A model generated the notes under the pieces. It made no database searches and was not told the DNA's origin. It saw only the letters and a list, made by a program, of their open reading frames with translations. The position numbers were made by a program, and so were the translations under genes. 64,000 bases of DNA from Mactromeris polynyma (taxonomy: Eukaryota > Mollusca > Bivalvia > Venerida > Mactridae), in the NCBI GenBank assembly GCA_032209605.1, contig JASFXZ010000001.1, positions 33,112,619-33,176,618 of the forward strand. The letters are read 5' to 3'. Positions 23,786 to 35,501 of the stretch are shown in pieces. Numbering within the stretch: position 1 is the first letter of the stretch; the number at the start of each line of letters is the position of its first letter.

Positions 23786-25565
23786 AACATATGGTTTTCT
23801 AAACTGGACGCCAATGCGGCATATTAGCAGGTGGGCATTAAACCAGAGGATAGGAAAAAGACAGCATTCATCACCAGGTACGGTCTATTTGAACATGTAC
23901 TGATGGGGTTTGGTCTAACAAATGCACCAGCCACTTACTCGCGTGGTCAACCTGGTTCTCCGAGGACTGACCTGGAAGACCGTCTTGGCATTTCTGGATG
24001 ATATCCTGGTGATGGGCAAGACCTTTAGAGAACACCTGGAAAACTTAGAAGAGGCATTTAAGGGCTTCAGGGAACATGGATTGAAGCTGAAACCCCAGAA
24101 ATGCTGATTTTTCCAGACTGAGGTGGAATTCTTGGAAAGAATGGTCAATGGGGAATAGTTGTCCGTGACTGAGAAAAATATACAATCAGTTACCAACTGG
24201 GCAGTCCCGAACTGTCCTATGTTTTGTAAATGATCACAGGGCCTTCATTAAAGATTTCGCTAAACTAGTGCAACCTCTCTGTATGCCATCACAGGGAAAC
24301 AGAAATTTATATGGGAGGAGGAACAACAAACAGCATTTGAAAAGTTGCGGAGGTCCGTGGTGGAACCTCAGGTGTTAGCAATCCCAAATCCCTCAGACCC
24401 TTTCATACTGGATGTTGATGCCTCTAACTGGGCCATTGGAGGCATCCTTAGTCAAGTCCACAATGGCAGGGAGAGAGTGGTCGCTTATGGCAGCTTTGCC
24501 CTCACTCCGGAACAAAAAAGATATTGTCTACTTGTAAAGAGCTGCTGAGCATTTAAAGGTTTACAAGGCAATTCAGGTATTACTTATTGGGGAAAGTGTT
24601 TACGGTGTAAGGACCGATCACTAAAGTCTGACCTGGTTGTTGAGGTTCAGGGACCGCCAAGGACAGCTTGCCCTGTGGATGGAAGAACTAGCACAATACC
24701 ACATGGTTGTTAAGAACCGACTAGGATACAAGCATGGGAGCACTGACGCCTTATCAAGACTACTGGACAGATTAACCCATTGTTCCTCGTACTTGACAGG
24801 GATACAGCCAAAGGGTTTCCCATGTGGAGGATGCAATTATTGCTGTCGGGCTCATGCACAGTGGAGAAGTTTCATTGAGGAGGCAGACAATGCAGTGAAC
24901 TATGCTAATAGTGGAAGTTTGCAGTTAATGACAGTGCCAAGCGATAACACAACAGTGGGAGCAGTTTGTTCCCAAGAGTCCAGTGAAGGCTACAACCAAG
25001 GGGATATAATGGCTGCACAAGATTCACTTACTATACAGCTTGAGCAAAACGTCCAAAACAAGGAAGGGTTTTGTCACACCCATAGACAAGAGGTGTCGAT
25101 GGATATATCCATAAACAAATTGTTGGTGATGGTCAATGGCAGTGTGAGACTACCGGAAGTAACATCCCCCAGAAACCCATGTAGCTGGGGTTTTACAGCC
25201 CAAGAGCTCAACCAGTCCCAAGCGAAGGATTATTATTATTATGTTGTTTTATGGCGCATCGACAGCTTTGGTCATTTAGCGCGCAAGAAATGTTAAAAAT
25301 ATGTGAAACTAAAAAAGGTTATGTGATATTCTTGTAAATATGTTAAACTTGTGCAAATATAGCGTGTAAAAAGGATCATTATGTAAGAATATATTTCCCA
25401 AGCGAAGGATGTCAACTTGCAAGTTTTTCACCCATTTCTGCACAACCAATGCGAACCGGAGGAAGGGGCCCTGTTCTTGTCAAGTCCAGAGGCAAAATAC
25501 TACTGGATAAACAAAGAGATGTTCAAACTAATGGATGGGGTAATCTTCAAGAGAAAACTGTCACC
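23786..25565 (+). pseudogene. Ty3/gypsy retrotransposon pol remnant (RT, RNase H, start of integrase region)
   Basis: Pol of a Ty3/gypsy-type LTR retrotransposon copies RNA to DNA and integrates it. In order: 23786-23940 has the RT segment with WFSKLDA and [14 protein letters not shown], with an in-frame TAG at about 23826. 23922-24107, in another frame, has the polymerase site AFLDDILV and EHGLKLKP, ending at TGA. 24345-24548 has the RNase H segment FILDVDASNWAIGGIL. 24640-24790 has QGQLALWMEEL and HGSTDALSRL. 24790-24870 has a cysteine cluster (CGGCNYCC) usual in molluscan gypsy pol just after RNase H. The frame continues to 25230, is broken by a 165-bp insertion, and resumes at 25411-25560 (AKYYWINKEMFKL). 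At least three stops or frameshifts and no LTRs are seen, so it is long dead. Confidence 0.88.
25231..25395 (-). mobile_element. Short retroposed element (SINE or LINE 3' end) inserted in the gypsy relic
   Basis: The 165-bp insert is flanked by the exact 15-bp direct repeat 'tcccaagcgaaggat' (25216-25230 and 25396-25410), and removing it restores the gypsy reading frame. Read on the minus strand the insert ends 'cgcgctaaatgaccaaag', 'ctgtcgatgcgccataaaac', then a (taa)n tail. This is the kind of 3' tail carried by LINE-mobilised retroposons. A 15-bp duplication fits target-primed reverse transcription. No tRNA-like head was recognised, so it may be a 5'-truncated copy. Confidence 0.85.
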
Positions 25566-25724
25566 GCAAACATACTTACTACATCTCTGCCCAATTTATA
25601 TAAAATGTCAGATTAGGTTTCCGATAAATAGTCTTCTAAATAGTTGTTATCACTGTGTTTTATATTTCCTGATTTCTTAATACCATTATACAAAATTATT
25701 ATAAATCATACAATCGAAAAATTA

Positions 25725-26395
25725 TAGTTTCCAATATATACATATGGGGAACATGACAGAATTTAATAATGTATGAGTCTTGTAAGAGGACAACTAGACA
25801 ATTCTTCACACCAAGCTCTAGACCTTGTGGTTTGGGACAAGAAGATTTTCAAAGTTTACTTTTAAAATCTATTTTTAGCTCCTGTGACCTACTGATGCAA
25901 CAGACCAGAACCATTCATATAACTTCGAAAGAGGACCACCTAAGGATCATTCCTGTGAAGTTTGGTCAAACTCCATAGAGTGGTTTAGGAGGAGATGATG
26001 TTTATAGTTTCCACTATATACATATAGGGAACAATCCCCGCCCCCTGGCAGCCATGTTTTTTGACGGAACTTAATAATTTATGCAATCTTGTAAGAGGAC
26101 CACTAGACAATGCTACACACCAAATATCAAAGCTCTAGACCTTAGGGTTTTGGACAAGAACAATTTCAAATTTTACACTTTTTTTGCTCCTGTGACCTAA
26201 TTATGCAGTGGACCGAAATGACTTATGCAACTTTGAAAGAGGCCTAACCAAGGATCATTCCTGTAAAATTTGGACAAAATCCATTTAGTGGTACATGTAT
26301 AGGTAGAGTTGTTGTTTCAAGAAAATGTTGATGCACGACGCACAATTCACAATGCATGACAACGGACATCCAAGGATCCAAAAAGCTCACCATAA
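25725..26395. repeat. Dispersed repeat ('gaccacctaaggatcatt' family), two tandem copies
   Basis: Blocks 'acttaataatttatgcaatc', 'ttgtaagaggaccactagac', 'agctctagaccttagggttt', 'gctcctgtgacctaa', 'aaggatcattcctgtgaagt' and 'tttggtcaaa' occur twice at about 300-bp spacing. The second copy runs into an end with 'gatgcacgacgcacaattc', 'acatccaaggatccaaaaag' and 'ctcacc', which resembles the terminal part of many bivalve repeats. Copy 1 of the family is at 7235-7610. Confidence 0.8.
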
Positions 26396-28544
26396 ATAGT
26401 ACAATTTGATAAGTGCATACAACAAGCAAGTATAACATAGACTAATTAAGACACAAAAAATCTGATAAACACAAAATTTTAAGCAAATTGTCATACAATT
26501 TTGAATATAAGATGATGTCCCAGTTTCCCGAAATAATACATTATGTGATAATTTGTGTGCAAACAAATCACTACATCTATAACAAGCAAGCAAACCCTCA
26601 ATCCAACTTTCAGCAGCCCATGCCTACAGTCCTTACAGCACTTTGATTATATATCAGCATTTCAGGACCACTGCCCTTATCTTTAAAATGAGTTCATATG
26701 CAGATATCATAATACCTGTAGTAATGAACCATGCATGAATAAAAAAAGAAGATCTCTGTTACAATGACCCAAAACAAGTTTTAATATCAAACTTCAATAC
26801 CTTTTCTAATCATGTGCATACAACATACATCAACCAAGCTCCCCACAGTGGTTATCTCTCTTATCAGTTAAATAACAACCAGTGTCATGACCAGGACATT
26901 CTTCCTGATACGGAAAGACTCTTCTATTTATGGACTCATATCAAACAACACACTGAATGACCATTCCCTGCCTTCCAATTAATCTGTGTTAAGGGACCAC
27001 TTTGTAGTACAAAGATTAATATTATCATAATCCAAAATGATTCTTTCTTATCAAGTAAAATTCATTCATATGTGCATGCAACATATAGACAGATCTGTAG
27101 TAAGACAAGACATTTAACAGTCTGTACCGAATATACTTGCTGTTATACTTGCTGTCGCACAGTTATGTATGTCATTACGATCATCACAATCTCATTTTGG
27201 AAACATTTTTCTCAATACTTTATACATCCACACCAGCTATGACAACAAAAGTCAAGCAATACCACCAGGGCCTTCAGAGAGGGATGAATGACCCAACAGG
27301 ATGGATAATAGGACTATGAACCAGAATGTTTTACGGACAACGAGTAAGACAACTACTGCATCATGGTCACTTGTCGGTGGGAAGACATGTAAGAGTATTA
27401 AGTATTGTGAGTATATACATAATAAACTGTAACTAAACTGTACCAGGTATAAATAAACTGGCAATATAACAGCATTATCTTCGGTTTATACATTATTTCA
27501 AATTATTAATCACCTATATCACCTATCAGGGGTGTAGCTGGGCCATTTTTCAGACTTTCTATGGAGGGGTCCACTTTTGGTCATAATTGTTTTTTCAATT
27601 TTTAACTTTAATATCGCTGGCAATGCCCCTGCTTATCTCAACTAATATTATTTTGTAGCTAATATCATGTAGAGCACAGGACAGTATTTCAAACAAGCCA
27701 TAAAAACTAGCTCAGGTGAGTCAAAATAATTTAAGTATCTAACTCTGCTAACTGAAAAATATGGAAAATTCTAACCATATTCACACAATTGACATAATCT
27801 GAATGACATGTTGACTTGTAACCTTTACTGCAACAGACTTTGGTCAATGCACTCTGTCAGACAGTCCGCCTACAGAAATGGTCTTTACTCAATATACGGA
27901 ATCACAAAACTACATGCATCAGCCTATACTTGCTGATTAGGAAACCAATCTCAATATAAATATTTCATTATATAGCATATCTTATATAATTCCATTGAAA
28001 AATAACTCTTCTATTCATGTATGTTTCTACAGTTTGATGGAAGAAAGCAAGACAGAAAAATACCTATTCTCACCAAATATAATTCTCTCACAAAATTTCT
28101 GACATTTCTAAAATTCATCCAATCAGACTGAGGCTGTTTTGTCAAAGCATAGTGCAAATGTCTATTACTTGAAACACTTTCATTTTAATGCACTGGTATA
28201 TACACAAAAGTTGAAATGAATTAAAGCACCTTGATATTGCTTTCTGTAAGTTACACTGTCTTCCATGCATTACCTACCACAGAAACCAGTCAATGCAACA
28301 ACAAAACCACATCTATAAACTGACCAATTAATGGGACTAAATCACCTTCCCCGGACCATTCAACATGTTACTCAACCAACATCTCTCTTACACCACAAAC
28401 ACCAACCAAGGATACTAAAACTATCACTGAAAGTGAGTAATACCCCAGCAGACTGGAAGTGAGTAATACCCCAGCAGTACCACTTTGTCAGAAAAAAGAG
28501 CTGTATATCAAGCTTATATACAGTCCTTGATGATTATGTGACAC
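26396..28544. other. No gene recognised
   Basis: AT-rich with short chance frames. There is a fragment at 27525-27590 ('ggggtgtagctgggccattt', 'ggaggggtcc') that recalls the ends of the 30021-30266 MITE class but lacks a second end. At 28432-28475 'gtgagtaataccccagcag' occurs twice 24 bp apart. Confidence 0.45.
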
Positions 28545-28690
28545 ACTACAACTCATCATGGAGATTGTCCATGTGAAGTTTCATGAAAATCCTCCAAAAG
28601 CTGTAGATGTAGTTCGCTCCACAAGTTTTTGTTAACAGACCAACCGACCAACCAACAGAGTGACTCCTGTATACAAACTTTGTTTGCCAG
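28545..28690. repeat. Dispersed bivalve-type repeat, 3' part
   Basis: Contains 'gtgaagtttcatgaaaatcc', 'agaccaaccgaccaaccaac', 'agagtgactcctgtatacaa' and 'gccaggggtataat'. I recall this ordered set, ending in '(g)ggtataat', from many bivalve sequences. No second copy lies in this window, so support is from memory only. Confidence 0.5.
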
Positions 28691-29150
28691 GGGTATAATG
28701 AATGAAATGATGATAAATGAAAACTTCAAATGATGATAAAATAAATAAATGAATAAACAATATTGTAGTAGAGAATACAACTTACATTTTTATTGCTATT
28801 ATACTCCAGTCAATCACTCTTTCCACTTCTAGATGATGATGATGATTTTGATGTTTTTTGTTAACTAATGATATTAACAGGTACAAACAATTATGCAGAC
28901 AAATTTTAGAAAAATGAAGTGAATAGAGTCACTTATCTGTGTGATTCTGTTCTATTCTGTAATGTCTTTTCCATGTTCTGATGACTTCTACCATAATTAC
29001 AGCTCCAATGGTGCAAGATTACTTCCATGGTACTGGATTCAATCACTGTCATCTATAAGGCAAGAAATTAACATCAATTTAACAGATTCTAGAATAAAAA
29101 CAAACATACAAGTAGATGATATAAAACAGTCAACTCTAGTTATATTATTA
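28691..29150. other. No gene recognised
   Basis: AT-rich. Contains a short 'gatgatgatgatgat' microsatellite near 28832. Confidence 0.4.
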
Positions 29151-29210
29151 GTTATACAGGTTGTTGACAGGTTATAATCCCCCATAAACCCTGTCAACAA
29201 CCTGTATAAC
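29151..29210. repeat. Perfect 21-bp inverted repeat with 18-nt loop
   Basis: Arms 29151-29171 and 29190-29210 are exact reverse complements (starting 'gttatacaggttgttgacag'). The transcript of either strand would fold into a 21-bp perfect hairpin. It could be a small hairpin RNA precursor, a foldback end of an unrecognised element, or a by-product of replication template switching. Nothing around it decides this. Confidence 0.85.
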
Positions 29211-29214
29211 GAAT

Positions 29215-30015
29215 TTATAATACTGCAAATCCATGTTTTCATACAAATTTAGTTAAACAAGCAATGTTGCGATGCCTAGCTCTCTAGATCTAATATTTAG
29301 ATACTGTAAGTGTATTTTTGCTGTTTTTGATTCAAAAAATTGTTTAGAGTGTTTTAGTTATGTATAATATAAGTAATTAAAACGTTTTCCTTTTAAAAGC
29401 TGGAATTACTTGCTGCAGATCAAATTTCTTTTATTTCACTCGCACATATATTGCCTGTATTGTATACCCCATAAGGTACCTCAATACACATGGTTAAGTG
29501 TGCGCTTGATTCTGAAATTCACATTTCAAGCGTCTGATCACATGGACTTTATCAAGCTGAATTTAGCTCAAACCTTAAACAATCTATCGTTTTGAATATA
29601 AATACAAGAACGCATTTAATCTTTGCAATATTTATTGACTCCTGTATGAAGATCAATTGTCAATTTCTAGTTACTTGCGGACATCAAGCAATAAAAGTTT
29701 TCAAGCCAAGCCAAGCCATCAACAAAAATGGCCATGAGGTGCATGAAGGGGAAATTAGTTTGCACGTCATATACCCTGTCAGCGTTGTGTATATAGAATA
29801 CTATATGTGAGCCTTTAATTATTGAAAATACTGGATTTTTATTTGCAGTATTATAATGTATTGAATACGTCATTATATTGAATTTGACCAATGAAGCAAT
29901 GTGCATATTTGATCCCACTGCCTGGATTTGTTTTGTTAAACAAATATTCTATTGTAATGAGAGTTAACTGTATATTATCAACGCCAGTGTAGTAGGGCTG
30001 CAATGATGCAGACCT
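29215..30015. other. No gene recognised
   Basis: Short frames of up to 83 codons overlap on both strands without any domain. Otherwise AT-rich. Confidence 0.45.
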
Positions 30016-30020
30016 GTTGT

Positions 30021-30266
30021 CAGGCGCGTAGCTGAGCCCAAATTGACTTTACGCACTCTGCTAGGGGGGTCCGGGGGCATGTTCTATGGTCTATGGTGTC
30101 TTTTCAAGTATATTTTACAACATAGAATGTGGTACTATTTGACCCCCCTTAACTCCCAGTGTACATTTTTATTGCGTTTTTCGCAATTATTTCATTTTTA
30201 TTTTTTCGACCAGTCTAAAATTATTTTACGCACGTGCATACATGCGTAAGCCAAGCTACGCGCCTG
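30021..30266. mobile_element. 246-bp MITE with inverted ends and 5-bp target duplication
   Basis: The left end is 'caggcgcgtagct' and the right end 'agctacgcgcctg', exact inverted copies over 13 bp. 'gttgt' flanks the element on both sides (30016-30020 and 30267-30271), a 5-bp target-site duplication. Inner blocks 'ttacgcactctgc' and 'ttttacgcacgtgcat' are also related. No coding capacity. The autonomous family is not identified from sequence alone. Confidence 0.85.
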
Positions 30267-30516
30267 GTTGTCTCTCAGTTTCGTTCAGTTTCTTTCGGTT
30301 CGGTTACATAAATATATGAAATACATAAAACTCTCAATAACTGGTAATTTACTGTAAAGAAGGAACGTGAAATACCCACATTATAGATCATAAGTTCTTA
30401 AATAAATAATGCCAATCAAAAAAAATTGAATGTTCATTTTTCTTTCTGCTAGATTAAATTGTGCTGTTCAATCCCACTGAGGGGCCTGCTAGTTTTTCCC
30501 CTGAGTTTTACCATAA

Positions 30517-30985
30517 CAGTGAAGTAAATCAAGGGGTAAAAGTGCACCCAATGTGGGACTTGGATTCATAACCCCTAACACTAGTATGGCCCTCTACCCA
30601 CTGAGCTAAAGGGGCAGCCGTCTAAGCCCACACCACTACACTCAACCTCCCCCTTCCGGCATTTGAGGCTCAACCACCGTGAGCCGTCAAACACCACTGC
30701 CACCATTGAAGTCAAGCAAGGGGAAAAGTGTGCCCAATGTGGGGTTCGAACCCACGACCCCCTTACACTAGTAAGGTGCTCTACCGATTGAGCTAACCGG
30801 GCGGCTGTCTAAGCCCACACCACTACACTCCTCCACCTTCCGGCAGTTGAGGCTCAACCACCATGGGCCGTCAAACACCACTGCCACCATAGAAGTAAAT
30901 CAAGGGGGAAAAGTGTGCCTAATGTGGGGCTAGAACCCACGACCCCGTAACACTAGTACGGTGCTCTACCCCACACCACTACAAC
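30517..30985 (-). repeat. Tandem array of a tRNA-derived unit (about 185 bp, two full and one truncated)
   Basis: Each unit, read on the plus strand, has 'gaagtaaatcaaggggtaaa' or a variant, then an inverted tRNA-like segment, then 'gtctaagcccacaccactac' and 'ttgaggctcaaccaccgtga'. Units start at about 30517, 30703 and 30888. The third stops inside its tRNA-like part. The units differ by a few per cent, and the middle one keeps the best tRNA structure. This looks like a tRNA-derived SINE or tRNA-containing repeat duplicated in tandem. Confidence 0.82.
30731..30802 (-). tRNA. tRNA-like sequence (tRNA-derived repeat, possibly Thr-AGU-like)
   Basis: Read on the minus strand it starts 'gcccggttagctcaatcggt' and ends 'cccacattgggca'. 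The acceptor stem pairs over 7 bp with two G-U pairs, the D arm is 'gctc...gagc', and the T arm is 'gtgggttcgaaccccac' with the canonical TTCGAA loop. The anticodon arm around 'ctagtgt' is distorted (loop of six or imperfect stem), and the identity AGU is only the most natural reading. It has neighbouring degenerate copies on either side, so it is more likely part of a tRNA-derived repeat than a working tRNA gene. Confidence 0.5.
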
Positions 30986-31225
30986 AGCACCAAATACAAA
31001 TAAAATGATATTCATATTCTATGTCTAAAGTGTTACAACATAAGGCAATATCTTTGCTGACGAATTCGCACAAGAATATAATTATGTTTATACCTATTCA
31101 ACATATGCAGACCACCAAATTTCTTGACTCGGTCACAGAAAATGGACACTGTCCTATCTGGTAGTGGTACCATTAACATCCAGGATATAACACAGCGAAT
31201 GAGCACATAAAACACATATATCCTA

Positions 31226-31318
31226 CATAAAACATAATTCCATCCAAAGTATGTACAATTTCGTCCATTTAATCCAGTCGTAAACATCGTAAACACATGC
31301 TAAATTTCCATCCGCCAT
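31226..31318 (-). CDS. Possible first coding exon (weak)
   Basis: An ATG at 31318 sits in 'atttcatggcgg-atgg' type context next to the GC-richer stretch 31315-31560, unlike the surrounding AT-rich DNA. About 31 codons are open (starting MADGNLACVYDVYDW), ending at a TAG that overlaps a possible GT splice donor ('tttat|gtagga'). I recognise no domain, and no matching second exon is seen. The donor is a poor match to consensus. This may well be chance. Confidence 0.15.
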
Positions 31319-33600
31319 GAAATGGCGCGCATATTTCCACAACACATAACAGTCAGCAACAAAAATCCGTGATTTAAAGGTCACATATTATGATGACCCT
31401 AGAATCGGACGTTACGAAAAGTGTTCGAGTTTTTCCGCTAGTATTCGACAAAGATAATTATTATACATACTGTCTACACACCGAGCTTCTCGTGCATTTC
31501 CGTTTCACGGTATGAAAACACGCCCGAGGGATTAATTCTTTAAACTGACCGCCTGAAAAGGTCTCCGTTATACTGTGTGTACAATTACGCGATACATATA
31601 ATCTTTGGCACGTTGTGTTGTACCATCATTAAATCTTTCACCCATGATACCTACCCTCGATGTTTACGAGAATATTAGGGGTGGTTTCAGCCGTGTACTA
31701 CAACGGCTTCTACACATACTACGCCCATATTTTAAAATATCCAACACCCATCACTGTTATCTTTTTGCTATATATAGTAAGTTTCCCTTTCAACTCGACC
31801 ACCTCCGATAAACAAGACATAAAACAACATAAATTTCAAATTACTGTCTAATTTGTGATTTATGGGTAGCACTTGGGCAACCGACTACATTGTGAGTGAC
31901 CGAGTAACGTTGTCAAAATTTCATATTCTTATTATGCGGTAAAAAACGATACATATGCCACTTTCAATATACATTTCTCGCCTGCTTTTTAAAATGTAGA
32001 ATTGCAATATCGTCACACTGGAACCAATTTATGAACTGTGTGTCCGTCTGTCTGCCCGTGTCACGAAGTTAAAATACTAATATTACATCCAAATTAAACT
32101 GAAACATTCCTTACTTATAATATTTCTTAATATTCGTCTACGAGGAGAAACAAGAACTCGTCAGTCAACCAATACAATATACTTTTTCATAATGTTAGTT
32201 AATGGAAAATGATCATATCATTTATATCCTTCTTCATTGATTGATTACTTTACAGACGTGTATGGTCGTCAATGTAATTCATGGCAATAAGACGAGCTTA
32301 TCATACAGCTATAAACACAAACTGAATAAGCGCGTTAAAAACTATTAAGTATATAATAACACATGTATAGTTAGGTGGGGCAAAATGCCCATACGATGTA
32401 AAAGGCCTACTCGTAAAAATTCTGACATCGTTAGATTTGCTGTGCGCGTGATATTCTTTTTGTGACGTCTTACGCAGATGTTAATACCGCGAACAATTTT
32501 AATATCTTCAAAGATAAGTTTTTAATTCTCATTTTAGTCATTTTACACTATTTTGTGTTAACGCTGATTAGTTGGTATTTTAGTATTGCCTCGTATACCT
32601 TGTATTCTCGATTTTGCCATTCGTGCGTTTGTTTGACGGTATTTAGGCAGTGCTTACAGGATCGCGAAATTGTACTACATTTTACAAGAAGTTATATCTA
32701 TATAATGTTTAGAGATTGTTGCACCTTATCAAAAATGCGCTTTGTCCCATACATGGCCCACCTTACGCTACTATATATAATCCAGGACGAAGACATAAGC
32801 AGCCATATACTGACCTTGCTCTTAATAAATAAATTATATACATCAGAATACGAAATAAGATATGCGTAATGATGTCCCAGCTTGTAGCTGAAACGGTAAG
32901 GTCTTAGAAATGAAGGTTCCATGCTCTTTTATTCCAAAACTAACCTCTAAACCAAAGTAACATAACTGTTATAAACAGACATACACAAGACCATAGCAGT
33001 TATCTCCCCTACATTAGGATAAAATACATACTATATGATACAGTGTCAACACCCTCAAGACTAGCACGGTTCTCATCCGAATGAGCTAACCATGTGCCTG
33101 TTTAACCACACAACTTGTCCAAATAATTGTCTGAATTTCCACAGAAAACAGTTTACACAGTTTACATTACATTAAAGGCTTATAGAAATGTTGGAAATAT
33201 TCAAAGTGTTGTGTTGTGATATAGCTTATTCTTTAATTGTTTAATATCATGAGTTTAACCACGCCTATTATTATATTGTAACTGTCTCTGAAACTCGGGT
33301 ACAATATACAGGTAACCCTAACCTAGTAGAGACATATAGTATACCATGTCGTTTCGGTAATAAAATCAAACATTTGTACGACATTTTGGCGTATTTATAA
33401 TTACATAAAATTATATCATGTTACGGTCACAAAAACAAGTAACTTTTATGAAAAAGTCCACGTACATCGTGGATTCGTATGGGGGCGCCCATGACACTTA
33501 ACGATAGTGTGAACGTACTAAGAGTGTTCTAATGTATTCGTAAAGTTACGACAAATTCTACGATGAACTTAGTTAAGTTCAGCTAATGTTCATGCAACAC
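31319..33600. other. No gene recognised; slightly GC-richer start
   Basis: 31320-31640 is less AT-rich with several CpG pairs and could be regulatory, but no defined motif was found. A 135-codon frame at about 32462-32869 has no ATG start and an AT-driven hydrophobic composition. A tRNA-like half ('ggttagctcattcggatgag', minus strand, about 33080-33105) has an A box but no B box. Confidence 0.35.
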
Positions 33601-33610
33601 ATTTTCGTAG

Positions 33611-33900
33611 CTACGTTAACGTAAGATAGGGTTTATGATAAGATACAGTCTTCGTCTTAAGATCGGCTATGAAACGGGGCCTTATGTTATGCAAAACTGC
33701 TTCCTTATGTCCCGGTAGTTTGCCAAGTATGCAACGGCGGTATGTCATTGGTTCCACAGCCATAGAAAAGTAATCCTTATCGGAGGGAAAACCAGAACTA
33801 TGGTGGCTAACAACCTTCCTGTGGTATTTGACCACGAGACTTTTCGGATCCACATGTCTTCTGAACAACTTAGTCGATTCACATCAACAGCACCGTTTCT
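33611..33900 (-). other. Repeat end plus an unassigned open stretch
   Basis: The minus strand of 33640-33690 reads 'ggccccgtttcatagccgat' then 'cttaagacgaagactgtatc', an inverted-repeat-rich sequence of a type I recall as a dispersed molluscan MITE end. Upstream on the same strand, 33700-33868 is open for about 56 codons (KSLVVKYHRKVV, YRRCILGKLPGHKEAV) with a balanced, non-AT-driven composition, so a decayed exon or transposon coding piece is possible. No domain recognised. Confidence 0.25.
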
Positions 33901-35500
33901 GGGGTATGAGGACTAAGTTTGATTACCCACTTCTCCTAAGCACAAACTGAACAAAATTTCTAAAAATCGACTTGTTAATTCGTCAAAATATAAGAACAGA
34001 AAAAATGTGCAAATTTACTCCTATTGAACAGACGGGCAACCTAAAATACACTTATTTATGTATTTATAAAAAGTGGTCAATAATTCAAAAACTATACATT
34101 TTTATAATTATTTTCCAAATGCTATTTGAATTGATTAATTAATTTATAAAGTTAGTCATACCTGTCATATCAGAGTACCATTATCAATCATACCGACGGC
34201 CCTGGAGCGTTCTTCAATGGTCTTTGTTGGCATCTTTTCTGTTTTTCGTTTTGGACATACAACGTGGAGTGCATTGAAATGAAATTAACCGCTAACTATA
34301 TAATTTATATGATCCACGTGCCAAAAGTTGAAAATCGTACTCACTGTCACGCGTGGGCAACCATGAAGATAAATAGGTATTTTCTTTATAGAATTCGACA
34401 AAGTACCATTTATAATACTAGAATGCCAAATTTCAACTTGGCATGTAAAACCGTTTTATTTAATTTGTATTTTATTACATGGACGTTTAGAAAATGTGTT
34501 CAGTGTACATGCATAAATAACTTTGTTTGTTTTCGTGGTGTTGCTAACATTGGAGTGCGAGTTGTTCATTCGTTTCATTTTAATGTGAGGCGACTAGTTT
34601 CAGTACTGAAAATGATAACCAATGGGTATCAGCACCATGTCAATCCACGTTGTCTCTTCTCTTGAATCTCATTTACGATATTTGTTAATTACTACCCGCG
34701 TAGTTATACTCTATCCCTACGGCAGGGTCATTTTGGGTATTTTATGTCATAGCTTTGTTCTGGATTTGTTTATACATGTATTACATAATTCTATAAAAGT
34801 TTCGATAATATCGCGGGAGAACTGATGTATATAGGTAACTTTTAATAGTATGTAATTCAGTTTTGTCAATAAACATTGTACATATTACCAACTGCAATAG
34901 TTATAACTTATAACATGTATATCATCACTCAAATTGAGTTATAAGAGACTATACAATAATCTTCAAAGATAATTAAAACATGAATAATGGCATACAATGG
35001 CATATATCATACACAATTAATATTGCACCTACAAACTACACATGTAACCGAGGATCAACAGGTAGATGCACACTCGGACAGACAAATATAAATGCAATAT
35101 GAGCGTAATATATATACTGAACAAAAAAAGAAACTTCCGATTTGTACACATAGTGTTTGTTGTGTTAAAGAACTCATTGTGTAAAGAAAGTAGATAGGTA
35201 AAATTAGCCTTGGTGTGTGTTATCAGAATTCATGAATTTTAGGAATTATGTTTGCACTGTTAATCGTCCACAACGTGAAACTCGATTGCACGTGCATGAA
35301 TTGTTCAACATGTCCCGTGTGGTATTCGGTCAATTTGTTTTACTTGTCTTACTGATATTGTTGTTAAGTGAACGAAAACGCTTCAATTAAAAAAAACAAC
35401 AACGTCTTAACCCACATGCTAACGTCAACGAACTTCGTCAAGCGTCTTGACTTGTCCAGTGATATTTTCCATCCATTAACCCCCCTCCCCCTTCCTTCAC
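33901..35500. other. No gene recognised
   Basis: AT-rich. A 133-codon frame at 34264-34665 lacks an ATG at its 5' end and has no recognisable motif. Confidence 0.4.
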
Positions 35501-35501
35501 T

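Noticed and set aside
30731..30802. Functional tRNA-Thr gene
   Set aside because: The anticodon arm is distorted and the sequence is the middle member of a tandem repeat with decayed neighbours, so a tRNA-derived repeat is more likely.
32462..32869. 135-codon hydrophobic plus frame
   Set aside because: Starts at GTG. Its hydrophobic character comes from T-rich codons in AT-rich DNA, and there is no domain.
34264..34665. 133-codon plus frame
   Set aside because: No ATG at its 5' end and no recognisable motif. Probably chance, though an exon cannot be excluded.
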